A stretch of 64,000 nucleotides of DNA from Monocercomonoides exilis (Eukaryota > Preaxostyla > Oxymonadida > Polymastigidae), in assembly GCA_001643675.2 (NCBI GenBank), contig LSRY02000014.1, forward strand, positions 64,501-128,500, written 5' to 3'. The notes beneath the pieces were generated by a model. The model saw only the letters and a program-made list of their open reading frames with translations, made no database searches and was not told the DNA's origin. Within the stretch, counting starts at the first letter, position 1; each line of letters opens with the position of its first letter. The translations under genes and the position numbers were made by a program. Shown here piece by piece: positions 24,414-35,038 of the stretch.

Positions 24414-24863
24414 AGAATCCAAAGTCTGACAATTAGCTTGTGAAACAATATCCAGCTTTTCTAGAAATTTTTTGCAAATTTTTTAATTTTCAATTTTTAT
24501 TTGATCTTATTTTGTTACGTTATTCATATTCCAAACAATCAAAGCACACTTCTTCGATGTTCTTTCTTTGTTGTCTGTTTTGTCTCACCGTCGAGTGCAT
24601 TTCTAAGTTGAACTTATTTTAGCCTTTCTTATTTTCTTTTGCTAACGTTCAATGAGCAAATTGATTTTGAATTTATCATTACATTCGCTTTTGAACATTC
24701 TTGAAACGTCTTTTCAAAAAAAAAAATTTTTTTTTTCCATTTTTTTTGATTAAAATTTTAACTTTAAAGGATCAGAAATTGTTGGAAAAAAAAAACAACT
24801 TTAACAAAAAATGTCCAAATTTTATAAAGGGAGCAAACAATAAAGAAAAAATCTGCAACAAAA
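24414..24863. other. Intergenic region
   Basis: T-rich 3' flank of the GDI gene and A-rich upstream region of YJU2B. Contains homopolymer runs near 24720-24740. No gene seen. Confidence 0.5.
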
Positions 24864-26317
24864 ATGGCAGAAAGAAAAGCAATGCAAAAATATTATCCAC
24901 CTGAATGGACTCCAAAAGATGGATCTCTAAATAAATTTCATGGGCAGCACCCCCTTCGGCAGCGTGCAAGCAAATTAAAAACTGAAGGAATTCTGGTAAT
25001 TCGTTTTGAGATTCCTTTTAACATGTGGTGCGAAGAGTGCGGGTGCTTCATTGCTCAAGGAACTAGATTTAATGCAGAAAAGAAGACAGTTGGATCGTAT
25101 TTAAGCACAAAAATTCTAAGTTTCAAAATGAATTGTGATAGCTGCCACAATGAGATTGAAATTCAAACTGATCCACAGGTGTTCGAGAATTTGATGACTT
25201 ATATCCTGACAATTTAATTTTACATATTTTTGTTTTAATTGATACAGCATCAAAGATATGTTGTTACAAAAGGTGGAAAACAAAAATCTCAAGATTTTGA
25301 CGCAGCTGATGCAGAAACAATGATGCTATCATCTGTCGAGGAAAGAATCAAACTTAAAACCGATGCTCTGTATGCATTAGAACATTTTGAAGAAGATAAA
25401 AAGGTATGACTGCTTCAAAATTTTTCATAATTAAACTTTATTGTTGAATGTAGAAAGCTTTGGAAGATAGTGAGGCAGTTGGGAAAATGCTTGAATTGAT
25501 GAAAACTAAAGAAAGCTATTTTGATTTGAATGAAAGTGTTCGGAAACGTTTCAGAGTTTGATCAATAATTCACATTTTTTTCAAATAAGATTCTTTTTTT
25601 AAATGGATATCAAAGAAAGTGCATCGTGATGATAAAGACATTGAAAAAAGAAATAAAATAAAATCGTCTTTTCGTCTATTGCCATCTTCAGCAGATGATG
25701 AAGAAGCAGGAAAGAAGTTTGCTCTTCTTTATTTACTTACATTTAACTGATATGAAACATCTTCTTTATTGTTTCCATGTTTTAAAAATATCTACGATCC
25801 ATAAATAAGTGTTGTGTTCAAGCACAAATCCCCTTCATCTCAGCTACCAAAATCATTTCGAACCAAATCAATGATTCATTCTTTTCCTTCTCTGTCCCAT
25901 CATCAAAGCTCATCTCAACCTTCAACTGAATTGGAAAGTTCAAAATCAAAATCGCTTGTTCCTCCATCACTTTTAAGCTCAACTTCACAGAGCGAATCTC
26001 TTCTTTCTCTTGCTCCTTCTGCTACTCCATCATCATCAAAATCTAAATCCTCATCAAGCATTATTTCGTCTTTATTTGACTCATTATCAAAAAGTAGTGA
26101 AAAGAAAGAGAAATGTACAAATACAGAAGATACCAAAAAAGATGTTATTGACTTGGAAGACAAGGTTGATCCATGTTCTAAAAGAACAAAAGAAATGAGA
26201 CAAAAAGAAAGAGAGAATGAAACATCTAAAGTCGATGAAATAGATTTTACTGACAATATTTCAAGTAATACTTCTATGATGTTTGGATCAAAGCGAATGA
26301 AATTTGAAAATGGATGA
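24864..26317 (+). CDS. YJU2B: CWC16-family splicing factor, YJU2B/CCDC130-like (five exons)
   Basis: Exons 24864-25178, 25248-25403, 25454-25555, 25616-25716 and 25810-26317 join in frame to 393 residues. Introns start GTGTTC, GTATGA, GTTTGA and GTTTGC. The N-terminus (AERKAMQKYYPPEW, then HPLRQRASKLKTEGILVIRFE) matches CCDC130/YJU2B better than YJU2 itself. Two CxxC pairs, WCEECG and NCDSCH, form the expected zinc site, followed by EIQTDPQHQRYVV. The C-terminal half is Ser-rich and low-complexity. Known role: family members join the spliceosome around the branching step. This fits a genome with many introns. It lies upstream of the DOT1 gene on the same strand. Confidence 0.92.
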
Positions 26318-26575
26318 ACTTTTTTTGTGAGCGTGTGTATGATATTTACAATGATGATCCTTTCGGGTATATAGATACAAATAATATTAGTTCAAAATAC
26401 AGAATTATTATGTATCTGAATCCGTCAACCTGCTTTTATGTTAAAATCACAGCTAGGTCATCATCACTGACATATTATTTTTCGAGTATTTTTTTCTGAT
26501 GATGAGATGTTGAATAAATGTTTTGTGAACATGATCAAAAAATGTATTTTTCGAATTTTTGTTTGAATATTTTTA

Positions 26576-28558
26576 ATGTCACAAAGTTTCAAACACTCTA
26601 GGCCTCTTGAAGAGATTTATAAAATTATAGACAAGGAAACAACTGTTAAAGGCCTTGGATGCCAAGCTGATATTTCTCTTCCAAAAGCAAAACTTCGAAC
26701 TGTTTTGAAAATTGACTATTCCCCTTCTATGCCTTTTAGAAACGCGCAAAATCAAATTTTAATTGATTTAACTGATGATTATGATGAAAATTCTAGTGTT
26801 TCGTTGCAAAGATATTATTCTCCAGAACGTAATTCGGATCAATCCGTTGGGAGAAATTCAATAACGTATGGTGAAATGAGAAAATCTTCGGTTCAACAGA
26901 TTATCAATGAGATTAATGCATTAAGTGAACAATATAGATTTAAAGAAGATTCTGTTTTTGTAGATATTGGATCGGGCCTGGGAAAGATAGTTTTCCATGC
27001 TTTTCTTTCAACTCCTTCTTCAGAATGTTGGGGAGTTGAAATTGTTCGAAAAAGAAATGACTTTGCTGAATCAATGAAGCCAAAGCTCATGGAAATTCTT
27101 GAAAAGCATGATAATGATCCTGATATTGTATGTCTTGGTATTGCTAACGATGAGCGGCCATCACCAAAGCATGAGCCAATATTTTGCGACTTGACATCGC
27201 CACCACTTCACGATGAAGAGGAGGAGCGTAAATCCGTTGCTTCTTCATCTGAATGCACATCGTCATCGACTCTTTCAATTGATCATACACCCACTTCACC
27301 TTCCACTTCGAACACATCTACTCAAGTATTTGACATTTCTGATTCAACGGAACAACCAGTTTCCATTCCAGCAATAAGAACTTCATCACCTCTATCATCT
27401 TCATCAACATCACCAATTCCGTTTCCACATTCATCAGCATCAAGTTCATCATCTCCTTCTCCTTCTCCAACTCCATCTCCTTCTTCTCATTCATTTCCTT
27501 ATGTATTTACATCAACACCTCCATCGCCAACTCTTCCATTTCCACGCAGAAAGGCACAAGAAGTGGAAACGAAAATTCATTTTGTGTGCGATGACTGTGT
27601 TAGATGGCTAATGGACACTGATGTTGAGCCAACTCATATCATAATGTATGATAAGGTCTTTTCACAGCACACATACAAGCGCCTTCTGAATGTTTTGGAG
27701 AAAGTTGTTCCGTTCAAAATTCTTGTCTCTTTTCAGACGCCTGACTTTTTGTACAGAAACGGCTTGCGTTCTATTCAAAAGATGAAGCGTGTCTCTGTCA
27801 CGACAACTGGAAACGAAGGATTTAGTTGCTTCATTTATGCGCGAACAAGGAAAGTTGGAGAGAGCGAAGACCCAAAAACAAAGGAGTCAGAAACAGTTGA
27901 CTCCGAATTGAGCGCGAATGCAGATGAACAGAGCAACAAAGAAGAGCAGTCGCACTCACAAGATTCTTCATCAAAACAGGGAGCGGAGGCAGATTCTCAA
28001 GCGAGCGGTGAATTCGCTGCTCATGAAAAAGAAAAGAACGAAAAAGAGTCGCTTGATTTGTCTGTGAAAGAAAACAGAATTAAATGGAAGAGAGATTTAA
28101 TGGCTTTGGATTGTGAGAAAGTTTCGGATAAACTGGCAAAAATATTTGAAGATGTGTATGAAGAAGAGGAAAAGAAGATGAAAGAAGACATTTACCAAGC
28201 AAAGCAGGAACGCAGAAAAAGGGAGGCACTTCGAAGAGAGCAGCGGAATGCTGAAGGATCGAAAAAGAACAGCAAACAAAAATCGAAGTTTAAGTTCGTA
28301 TCCAACATGGGTTTAATCAATTCTCTTACCAAAAGCAAGCTCCGTTTGAATAAAGCCAAGCAGACGAAAACATTTCGTTTCCAATCGCGTTCGAACCAGC
28401 GAAAATCAAAATCAAGCAAAGAAAATAACTCTGGGTCAATTATTACTGTTTCTGATAGTGAGAGTTCGAGTGAGATAATCTCAGACTTTTTATCTGATGA
28501 TAGAGAGGACGATGCCGATGAAGATATCAAGAAAATTGACATTGAAAAAATTGATTAA
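26576..28558 (+). CDS. DOT1: DOT1-type histone methyltransferase with a Ser/Pro-rich insertion
   Basis: Single exon, 660 residues. DOT1 motifs are YGEM (98-101) with the following helix, then DIGSGLGK (130-137, S-adenosylmethionine binding) and GVEI (153-156). A second block, FVCDDCVRWL, begins near 335, then MYDKVFSQHTYKRLL and ILVSFQTPDFL. Between the two blocks about 130 residues of Ser/Pro/Thr-rich low-complexity sequence interrupt the methyltransferase fold. The C-terminal third is charged, with Lys/Arg-rich segments that could bind nucleosomes or DNA and an acidic end. Known role of DOT1: methylation of histone H3 Lys79 in the nucleus. Activity is inferred because the usual Asn-containing motif of the active site is not clear here. 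Confidence 0.8.
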   Translation: MSQSFKHSRPLEEIYKIIDKETTVKGLGCQADISLPKAKLRTVLKIDYSPSMPFRNAQNQILIDLTDDYDENSSVSLQRYYSPERNSDQSVGRNSITYGEMRKSSVQQIINEINALSEQYRFKEDSVFVDIGSGLGKIVFHAFLSTPSSECWGVEIVRKRNDFAESMKPKLMEILEKHDNDPDIVCLGIANDERPSPKHEPIFCDLTSPPLHDEEEERKSVASSSECTSSSTLSIDHTPTSPSTSNTSTQVFDISDSTEQPVSIPAIRTSSPLSSSSTSPIPFPHSSASSSSSPSPSPTPSPSSHSFPYVFTSTPPSPTLPFPRRKAQEVETKIHFVCDDCVRWLMDTDVEPTHIIMYDKVFSQHTYKRLLNVLEKVVPFKILVSFQTPDFLYRNGLRSIQKMKRVSVTTTGNEGFSCFIYARTRKVGESEDPKTKESETVDSELSANADEQSNKEEQSHSQDSSSKQGAEADSQASGEFAAHEKEKNEKESLDLSVKENRIKWKRDLMALDCEKVSDKLAKIFEDVYEEEEKKMKEDIYQAKQERRKREALRREQRNAEGSKKNSKQKSKFKFVSNMGLINSLTKSKLRLNKAKQTKTFRFQSRSNQRKSKSSKENNSGSIITVSDSESSSEIISDFLSDDREDDADEDIKKIDIEKID

Positions 28559-29334
28559 ACTTCAAAAGTCATCGAAATTCACTTTTAGCAATAAATAAAA
28601 GATAAATTGCAATAGATGAATATTTCGATTCATTCTCAAATATTTTTGTAGTCATCTGCATTTACAAAGTGCTAAAGTGTTTGTCTTCTGAGCTTAATGT
28701 TCGGTTTGTACCAATTAATTAATGGCTTAAATGTTACAGCGTAAATGAAGAATAATCCTGCTTGCACCAGATTTTAATTCTCAATTTTATTTGTTAGCAG
28801 CTGGATTGAAAGAAACAATACATAGTTGGGACAAATCTTTTAATAAACAATTTTAATGTGAGTCATTGCGACAACTATTATGTTAGTAATGCGATAAAGG
28901 AAAGAAGATTCTTGTGAAATTTATATGAAAAAATCAGATCTCACCCTTTTTATAAACAATTTTAATCAATAATGAATAATTCTCGTTTTTGGAAGTATTT
29001 CAAAGGTTTTAACGGATTCAAAAAATCACAATAAATTCATTACATTTTAAAGTGTTGGGCATATGGTACTTATATGCCACTTTGCCAAATTAAAGATAAA
29101 CTTTAGATCATATGTTTAAAGCACATTTGAAAAGATTATTCAATCGTTAATTAGTGGAAAAATCAGATTTTATTGAAAAAAATTTTGATCAACCCATTAA
29201 AAATTCAAAATATTTGTGCACAAAATTATCGGTTTTTTATTGATGAGTATATATATTATACCAAAAACATTAACGAATGCCAAATATTGGTATAATTCAA
29301 GTGTCCTGGTACCAATTGATCTGAACCATTAAAA
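28559..29334. other. Intergenic region before the transposon nest
   Basis: AT-rich. A short hairpin at about 29056-29080 pairs GGCATAT with ATATGCC around a 7-nt loop. The motif GTGTTGGGCAT at 29052 recurs near 37912, beyond the third Merlin-type gene, but this could be chance. No coding frame. Confidence 0.35.
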
Positions 29335-29863
29335 ATGACAAGTAAACTTTTGGAGATCTTTTTGAATGATGAAAAAACATGGAAATATGCTATTGAACAT
29401 GATATATTTCCATCTTTCATGGAGTGCAGTTCATGCAAGAAAAAAATGATACTTCAACGGGACAACTCTTCTTGCAGAAGATTCAGATGCAAAAGCTGTA
29501 GAGTTTCTGTTAATGTGAAAAAAGGAACAATTTTTGAAAAAACTCGGTTACGTATATCAACATGTTTCATGTTAATACTGTTTTGGAATTGTGGATTGTC
29601 TCAGTTTCAGTCTTTAACACTCACTGGAATATCGTATCAAACAATTGTTGAATGGTACAGAATGATCAGGAGATCTGCAGAGTTGTTTTTGCTTAAACAT
29701 CCAAGAATGATGGGTGGCGAAGGGAAAATCGTTGAAGTTGACGAAGCAATATGGAGGAGAAGAAAATATAAAAGAGGAAGGAGAAAAAAACAGATATGGA
29801 TGTTTGGATTAATTGAACGCACAAAAGAAACTGAAGGAAAACTTAATGTTTTCATTATTAACA

Positions 29864-29871
29864 GGAGATCA
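29864..29871 (+). repeat. Target-site duplication, left copy
   Basis: GGAGATCA, directly before the element beginning GGCGAGAT. An identical copy follows the element at 34039-34046. Eight bp is the duplication length expected for Merlin elements. Confidence 0.9.
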
Positions 29872-30439
29872 GGCGAGATATAATCTAGTTGACAGACGAT
29901 TTGAGCTAAAATACAAATAATAAATGAAAAGCGCTCTTTTTCTAATTATTTTAAAATTATTGCTATTTGGCGAAACTTTGTCTGTCATGTTCAGTTTTAA
30001 AAATGCTTAAAATAAAAAAATAATGGGTGTGATCATTGAATAAATTTGTTCCTTCGCATATTTCCACATGTCGCAAACTAATATTGATGAACTAGGCTGT
30101 GTGCAAATTTCTTGTTTATGTATGCTCATTTCTTCTGTTTTGTAGTTTAATTAATGTTGCACAGGTCGAAATTATCAAAACATGTTTGAATCTTAAGTAA
30201 GGACAAAATTTTGGAAAATAAGTTGATATATGTTTTTATAATGGATTGAAATGTTCTCATCAAAATTAGTGAATCGATTAAATACTGGTTTGATTTTGTT
30301 TCTTGAATATATAATTGATGATACTAATATTTTAAATTATTATTAATAAACAGGAAGTTGAATTGTCAGAGTGTATGTGCCTTATAGAATTCACGAAGCG
30401 TTGCGAATGATATCGCGAGATATTTTAATTGGAGCTGTT

Positions 30440-31005
30440 TAAAACTATATCATGAACAAAGAAATAGTTAAAGAGATTATTATTAAAGAAGCCAAGATGA
30501 ATGGAGAAAAGATTGAAAAATTGGAAAAAGATTTTTCCAAATTAAATCTTTTGTTTTTCAATGAGTTTTCGTTGAAGCAGATATCAATATGAATGAATTG
30601 TCTCATAAAAGTTGAGTTGAATTAAGAGGAAAACAAAGAAGCACAAAAAGAAGCGGAAATAGCCTTGTTGGCTTTGATAACTTTAGGATTAAATGTATGA
30701 AAACTATTTTCTTTTTTATATTATTGATGTTTTCACCCCTCTTTTTTCAAAAGAAATTGGTAAAGAACTTAACTTCGTGAAATCAAGATCATGGAATGTT
30801 TAAAAGATCATCATAATCTCGCATAACTTGCATATCAGTCTGCTTGTGAGTTTTTGATTCACAGATAGGACACTGACAAAGGTTTGGATGAAGAGATCGT
30901 GAATGAACTGCATTTTGGAAGAGAGGCAGAAAGAAAGTTGGTAGAACAGATGATATGTGTGGATTGGAAGAAGTGAAAAGAAAATTATAAAGAGAAATAG
31001 GTAAA
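30440..31005 (+). pseudogene. Captured fragment of the helical gene family (left arm)
   Basis: Reads as a broken copy of the family seen at 4726-6135 and 63043-64000. Recognisable pieces are KEAEIALLALITLG, a GTATGA...CAAAAG segment at the family intron position, then NELHFGREAERKL and CVDWKK. TGA and TAA codons interrupt it. An intron-like segment at the right place means genomic DNA, not cDNA, was captured. Confidence 0.7.
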
Positions 31006-31007
31006 AA

Positions 31008-31105
31008 GCAGCAGAAGTGGAAGGAAAAAAGAAGAAAGCAGCAGAAGTGGAAGGAAAAAAGAAGAAAGCAGCAGAAGTGGAAGGAAAAAAGAAGAAAGCA
31101 GCAGA
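31008..31105 (+). repeat. 30-bp tandem repeat, three units (left arm)
   Basis: Unit GCAGCAGAAGTGGAAGGAAA plus AAAGAAGAAA, three full copies and a partial one. In frame it would encode the decapeptide AAEVEGKKKK. It sits where the family protein has its charged DWKK-type stretch. Confidence 0.85.
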
Positions 31106-31496
31106 TATTGAGAAATATGAGAATATTAACGAATTGTCATTTAGTTTGAAAGTGATTCTAATATCATTAAGTTGAAGATCAAGTTAATAGTATTTAGTAA
31201 ATTATTATTTGTATTTTAACTATTTCTTTATTTGATACATTTTTTGATTTTATTTATGATACAATATTATTTCATTATTTTTGTAATTCGATTCCAGATT
31301 ATTTTTAAATCTTTGTTTGATCAAGAAATTGATAATTTTTCGTAATTTTTCAAAATTTTATTTTGAAGTACCTTTAGCATCTTATTTGTTGATTTCACTT
31401 CACTGATTTAACTTTTTATTTCTCATTTTTTCGAATATGAAGATCAAAACTCAAATAATTCTATAAATCTATTTCAAACACTCTGTCTGAAATATA

Positions 31497-32369
31497 ATGC
31501 CAACCAAAGCAGAAAATCAAAAGCAGTTTAAAAGATTGTTTCAAATATTTAAATCAGAAAAAGAAACAATTGATTGGCTTTTGGATCATAAGATATTGGA
31601 AAAAGACCGCTATTGTTGGAAGTGCCAAAAGAATATGAAAATCTACGTTTATGAAAATGAAACAAGTCGCTTTCGTTGCAAACACAAACAAGTCAAAATT
31701 TCAAAAAATACAAATTTTGAAAAATTCAGATTCAAAATTTGTAATATCTGTTTGATGGCTTTATGTTTTTTGGTCGGCATTTCTCAAACACATTGCAGCT
31801 TCATTTGTGGAAAATCAAACATTTCTGTGATGCATGCTTATGATTCTTTTCGAAAGTGCATATCAAAATTTTACATGGAAAATCCGCGAATTATTGGAGG
31901 AAAAGGAACTGAAGTGGAAATTGATGAAGCAATATTTCCAAAAAGAAAATACAATAGAGGAAGAACAAAAAGGCAAAATTGGATCATTGGAGGAATTGAA
32001 CGTCCTAAAAAAAAGGGTCAAAAATCCAATCTGTTTTTAATTCCTGTTTTGAAAAGATCACGAGAAATACTGCATCAAACGATCAAAAGTTATGTGAAGG
32101 AAAAAACCAAAATATTCACGGATTGTTGGAGGGGATATAATAATTTGAATGGAGCTGGATACACGCATTTAACTGTCAATCACAAAAAAAGATTTGTAGA
32201 TCCTATTACAAAGGCTCACACACAAAGAATAGAAAGTACTTGGAGCCTTCTCAGAAAATATCTTCCTCCATATGGTGTGAGACAAAAATATATGCAAGAT
32301 TATTTAAATGTTTTCACATTTAAAGAAGCCCTTGTAACTCATTCATTAAATTTTTACACATTTTTGTAA
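31497..32369 (+). CDS. Merlin/ISXO2-type DDE transposase, intact
   Basis: Single exon, 290 residues from ATG. The N-terminal zinc ribbon has CWKCQK and FRCKHK. The catalytic triad blocks are EIDEAIF (Asp), FTDCWRGY (Asp) and RIESTW (Glu), followed by LLRKYLPPYGVRQKYM. Family length and order of motifs are normal and no stop or frameshift is present, so this is probably the functional transposase that moves the surrounding element. It is clearly diverged from the host copy it interrupts, so the insertion is not a duplicate of its target. Confidence 0.9.
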   Translation: MPTKAENQKQFKRLFQIFKSEKETIDWLLDHKILEKDRYCWKCQKNMKIYVYENETSRFRCKHKQVKISKNTNFEKFRFKICNICLMALCFLVGISQTHCSFICGKSNISVMHAYDSFRKCISKFYMENPRIIGGKGTEVEIDEAIFPKRKYNRGRTKRQNWIIGGIERPKKKGQKSNLFLIPVLKRSREILHQTIKSYVKEKTKIFTDCWRGYNNLNGAGYTHLTVNHKKRFVDPITKAHTQRIESTWSLLRKYLPPYGVRQKYMQDYLNVFTFKEALVTHSLNFYTFL

Positions 32370-32697
32370 ATTTTGATTATTAAAGAATGTGAATTTTTTT
32401 CTCAATTATTTTTTTTAAATATTCTTCATTCCACTGATAATTAAATAAAATGAGATATGACAAATAAGAAGTTCATTTTCTTTTATTTATAAAGCTTTCA
32501 TTAAACACTAATAATAAAAAATAAAATCAACAATCGGATTTATCAATTACAATAAAATATTTAACATTCTCATAATTTCAATCTCTATTTAACGATACAT
32601 TTTTAATAAATGTTTAAAGCGATTTATATGACAAATAATCAATATTTTAATTGAGGTCTCTCCATGCATCTTTATTATAGTCATTTCTAAAGCAATT

Positions 32698-32905
32698 TTT
32701 TTTTTCCTTCCACTTCTGCTGCTTTCTTCTTTTTTCCTTCCACTTCTGCTGCTTTCTTCTTTTTTCCTTCCACTTCTGCTGCTTTCTTCTTTTTTCCTTC
32801 CACTTCTGCTGCTTTCTTCTTTTTTCCTTCCACTTCTGCTGCTTTCTTCTTTTTTCCTTCCACTTCTGCTGCTTTCTTCTTTTTTCCTTCCACTTCTGCT
32901 GCTTT
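32698..32905 (-). repeat. 30-bp tandem repeat, seven units (right arm)
   Basis: Same unit as in the left arm, seven copies without visible differences. It leaves an open minus-strand frame of AAEVEGKKKK repeats, which I do not regard as a gene. Confidence 0.88.
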
Positions 32906-32909
32906 TTAC

Positions 32910-33470
32910 CTATTTCTCTTTATAATTTTCTTTTCACTTCTTCCAATCCACACATATCATCTGTTCTACCAACTTTCTTTCTGCCTCTCTTCCAAAATGC
33001 AGTTCATTCACGATCTCTTCATCCAAACCTTTGTCAGTGTCCTATCTGTGAATCAAAAACTCACAAGCAGACTGATATGCAAGTTATGCGAGATTATGAT
33101 GATCTTTTAAACATTCCATGATCTTGATTTCACGAAGTTAAGTTCTTTACCAATTTCTTTTGAAAAAAGAGGGGTGAAAACATCAATAATATAAAAAAGA
33201 AAATAGTTTTCATACATTTAATCCTAAAGTTATCAAAGCCAACAAGGCTATTTCCGCTTCTTTTTGTGCTTCTTTGTTTTCCTCTTAATTCAACTCAACT
33301 TTTATGAGACAATTCATTCATATTGATATCTGCTTCAACGAAAACTCATTGAAAAACAAAAGATTTAATTTGGAAAAATCTTTTTCCAATTTTTCAATCT
33401 TTTCTCCATTCATCTTGGCTTCTTTAATAATAATCTCTTTAACTATTTCTTTGTTCATGATATAGTTTTA
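32910..33470 (-). pseudogene. Captured fragment of the helical gene family (right arm)
   Basis: Mirror copy of the fragment in the left arm, with the same stops and the same intron-like segment. Its presence in both arms shows the capture preceded or accompanied formation of the long inverted arms. Confidence 0.7.
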
Positions 33471-34038
33471 AACAGCTCCAATTAAAATATCTCGCGATAT
33501 CATTCGCAACGCTTCGTGAATTCTATAAGGCACATACACTCTGACAATTCAACTTCCTGTTTATTAATAATAATTTAAAATATTAGTATCATCAATTATA
33601 TATTCAAGAAACAAAATCAAACCAGTATTTAATCGATTCACTAATTTTGATGAGAACATTTCAATCCATTATAAAAACATATATCAACTTATTTTCCAAA
33701 ATTTTGTCCTTACTTAAGATTCAAACATGTTTTGATAATTTCGACCTGTGCAACATTAATTAAACTACAAAACAGAAGAAATGAGCATACATAAACAAGA
33801 AATTTGCACACAGCCTAGTTCATCAATATTAGTTTGCGACATGTGGAAATATGCGAAGGAACAAATTTATTCAATGATCACACCCATTATTTTTTTATTT
33901 TAAGCATTTTTAAAACTGAACATGACAGACAAAGTTTCGCCAAATAGCAATAATTTTAAAATAATTAGAAAAAGAGCGCTTTTCATTTATTATTTGTATT
34001 TTAGCTCAAATCGTCTGTCAACTAGATTATATCTCGCC

Positions 34039-34046
34039 GGAGATCA
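34039..34046 (+). repeat. Target-site duplication, right copy
   Basis: GGAGATCA, identical to 29864-29871. Confidence 0.9.
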
Positions 34047-34556
34047 GAACGTGTTTTAATTCCACTTATCAAAAGAAGTGTTCTTCCTGGAACAACGATT
34101 ATGTCAGATCAATGGAAAGGATATCGATCTCTTCCAAAGCATGGATATATTCATCTAACTGTTAATCATTCGAAAACGTACAAAAACAAAAAAACAAACG
34201 CATGTACAAATCTTATTGAAGGAACGTGGGCTAGGATTCGAAGATACATGCCAGTTCATGGAGTGAGGGAAGGATATATCGAGGAGTATTTAGCAGGATT
34301 CATATTTCAAAAAATACTCCACAAAACTTTGGAAGATTTGCTGCAAGCAATAAAGGATTACACTGATGATGAATACGTTCGCACAATTGAATCTTTGTAT
34401 GACGAATCAGAAAGTGAGGATGAAGACTTGAATTCAGATGAAGACGAAAGCAAAGAAGAAAGCGAGGAAGAAAGCTTAAGTTTCGGTGCAGGAGATGGAG
34501 AAGATGCAAGTGACTTCGTCCCTGAAAAACGAACAAGAAAAGATTTTTTTCAATAA

Positions 34557-34801
34557 TCTTTTCAATCAGTCCTTATTAAAGATAAGAATTTTATTCATAT
34601 CGTATTTTTCTATTTCTATTTTCACGAAAATTGCATTTTAAAAAAGAGATCAAATCATTTATTAAATTAATATCAGTTTCTTTTGTAATAGGGTTTGCAC
34701 AGAGTGCTTCTTTTAAGGGTTTTGACCAAAATTTTTAGGTTTTTCTTAGCAAAATTTTTTTAGGGTTAGGGTTGGCAATAAAAGAAAAATTTCAAATAGA
34801 A
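34557..34801. other. Short intergenic stretch with two TTAGGG units
   Basis: Between the host Merlin-type gene and the pogo-like element. TTAGGGTTAGGGTT occurs near 34769, resembling a short interstitial telomere motif. Two units are too few to interpret. No gene. Confidence 0.3.
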
Positions 34802-34849
34802 CCCCATTAGTCGGGGTGGAAACCCGAGCCAGGGAGGAAACCCGAGCCA
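34802..34849 (+). repeat. Terminal inverted repeat, left
   Basis: CCCCATTAGTCGGGG followed by two copies of GGAAACCCGAGCCA separated by GGGA. It mirrors 36453-36500 with one mismatch. Confidence 0.85.
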
Positions 34850-35038
34850 GTGATCTTTTCATGAATAAATATATTTTTTTCATTTTTTTGTTAATATTTT
34901 TGAAATTGAGTTTTTATTAATGCAATCTGATAAAAAAATACAATATTTCTTTATTGCACATGTTAAAAATATTCAATTGAATTGAAAGAAAAGAGAGATA
35001 ATGAAAAATTAAGAAGAATAATAAAGATAAAAAGTTGT

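Larger units (their letters stand above)
29872..31105 (+). repeat. Left inverted arm of the Merlin-like element
   Basis: Matches the reverse complement of 32697-34038 almost base for base, apart from the number of 30-bp tandem units (three here, seven in the right arm). Confidence 0.88.
29872..34038 (+). mobile_element. Merlin-like element with 1.2-1.3-kb inverted arms
   Basis: The element is 4,167 bp, flanked by perfect 8-bp duplications. It begins GGCGAGATATAATCTAGTTG and ends with the exact reverse complement. The two arms (29872-31105 and 32697-34038) are nearly identical over more than a kilobase. Between them is about 1.6 kb of unique DNA with one intact transposase gene. Each arm includes roughly 570 bp of outer sequence, then a degenerate fragment of the helical gene family, then a 30-bp tandem repeat. 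Near-identity of the arms and intact duplications indicate recent insertion. It disrupts another Merlin-type gene. Confidence 0.88.
32697..34038 (-). repeat. Right inverted arm of the Merlin-like element
   Basis: Reverse complement of the left arm, about 108 bp longer because it holds seven tandem units. Confidence 0.88.
29335..34556 (+). pseudogene. Merlin/ISXO2-type transposase split by a 4.17-kb insertion
   Basis: The left part (29335-29871) has a zinc ribbon (CSSCKKK ... FRCKSC) and the first catalytic Asp block EVDEAIWRRRKYKRGR. The right part resumes at 34047 and carries SDQWKGY (second Asp) and LIEGTW (Glu), then HGVREGYIEEYL and an acidic tail. The frame continues exactly across the insertion if the inserted element and one copy of the 8-bp duplication are ignored. 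Known family: IS1016/Merlin DDE transposases with an ISXO2-like fold. Apart from the insertion I see no lesion, so the insertion may be recent. The ends of this host element are not identified. Confidence 0.85.

Noticed and set aside
32687-32893. A 68-codon minus-strand gene of KKKKAAEVEG repeats
   Set aside because: It is only the 30-bp tandem repeat of the right arm, whose length is a multiple of three.
30440-33470. CRISPR-like array or bacterial island
   Set aside because: The repeats are a tandem minisatellite and inverted arms of a eukaryotic transposon; there are no spacers, and genes with spliceosomal introns surround it.
34769-34782. Telomere repeat
   Set aside because: Only two TTAGGG units, inside a transposon nest, with no array or subtelomere structure.
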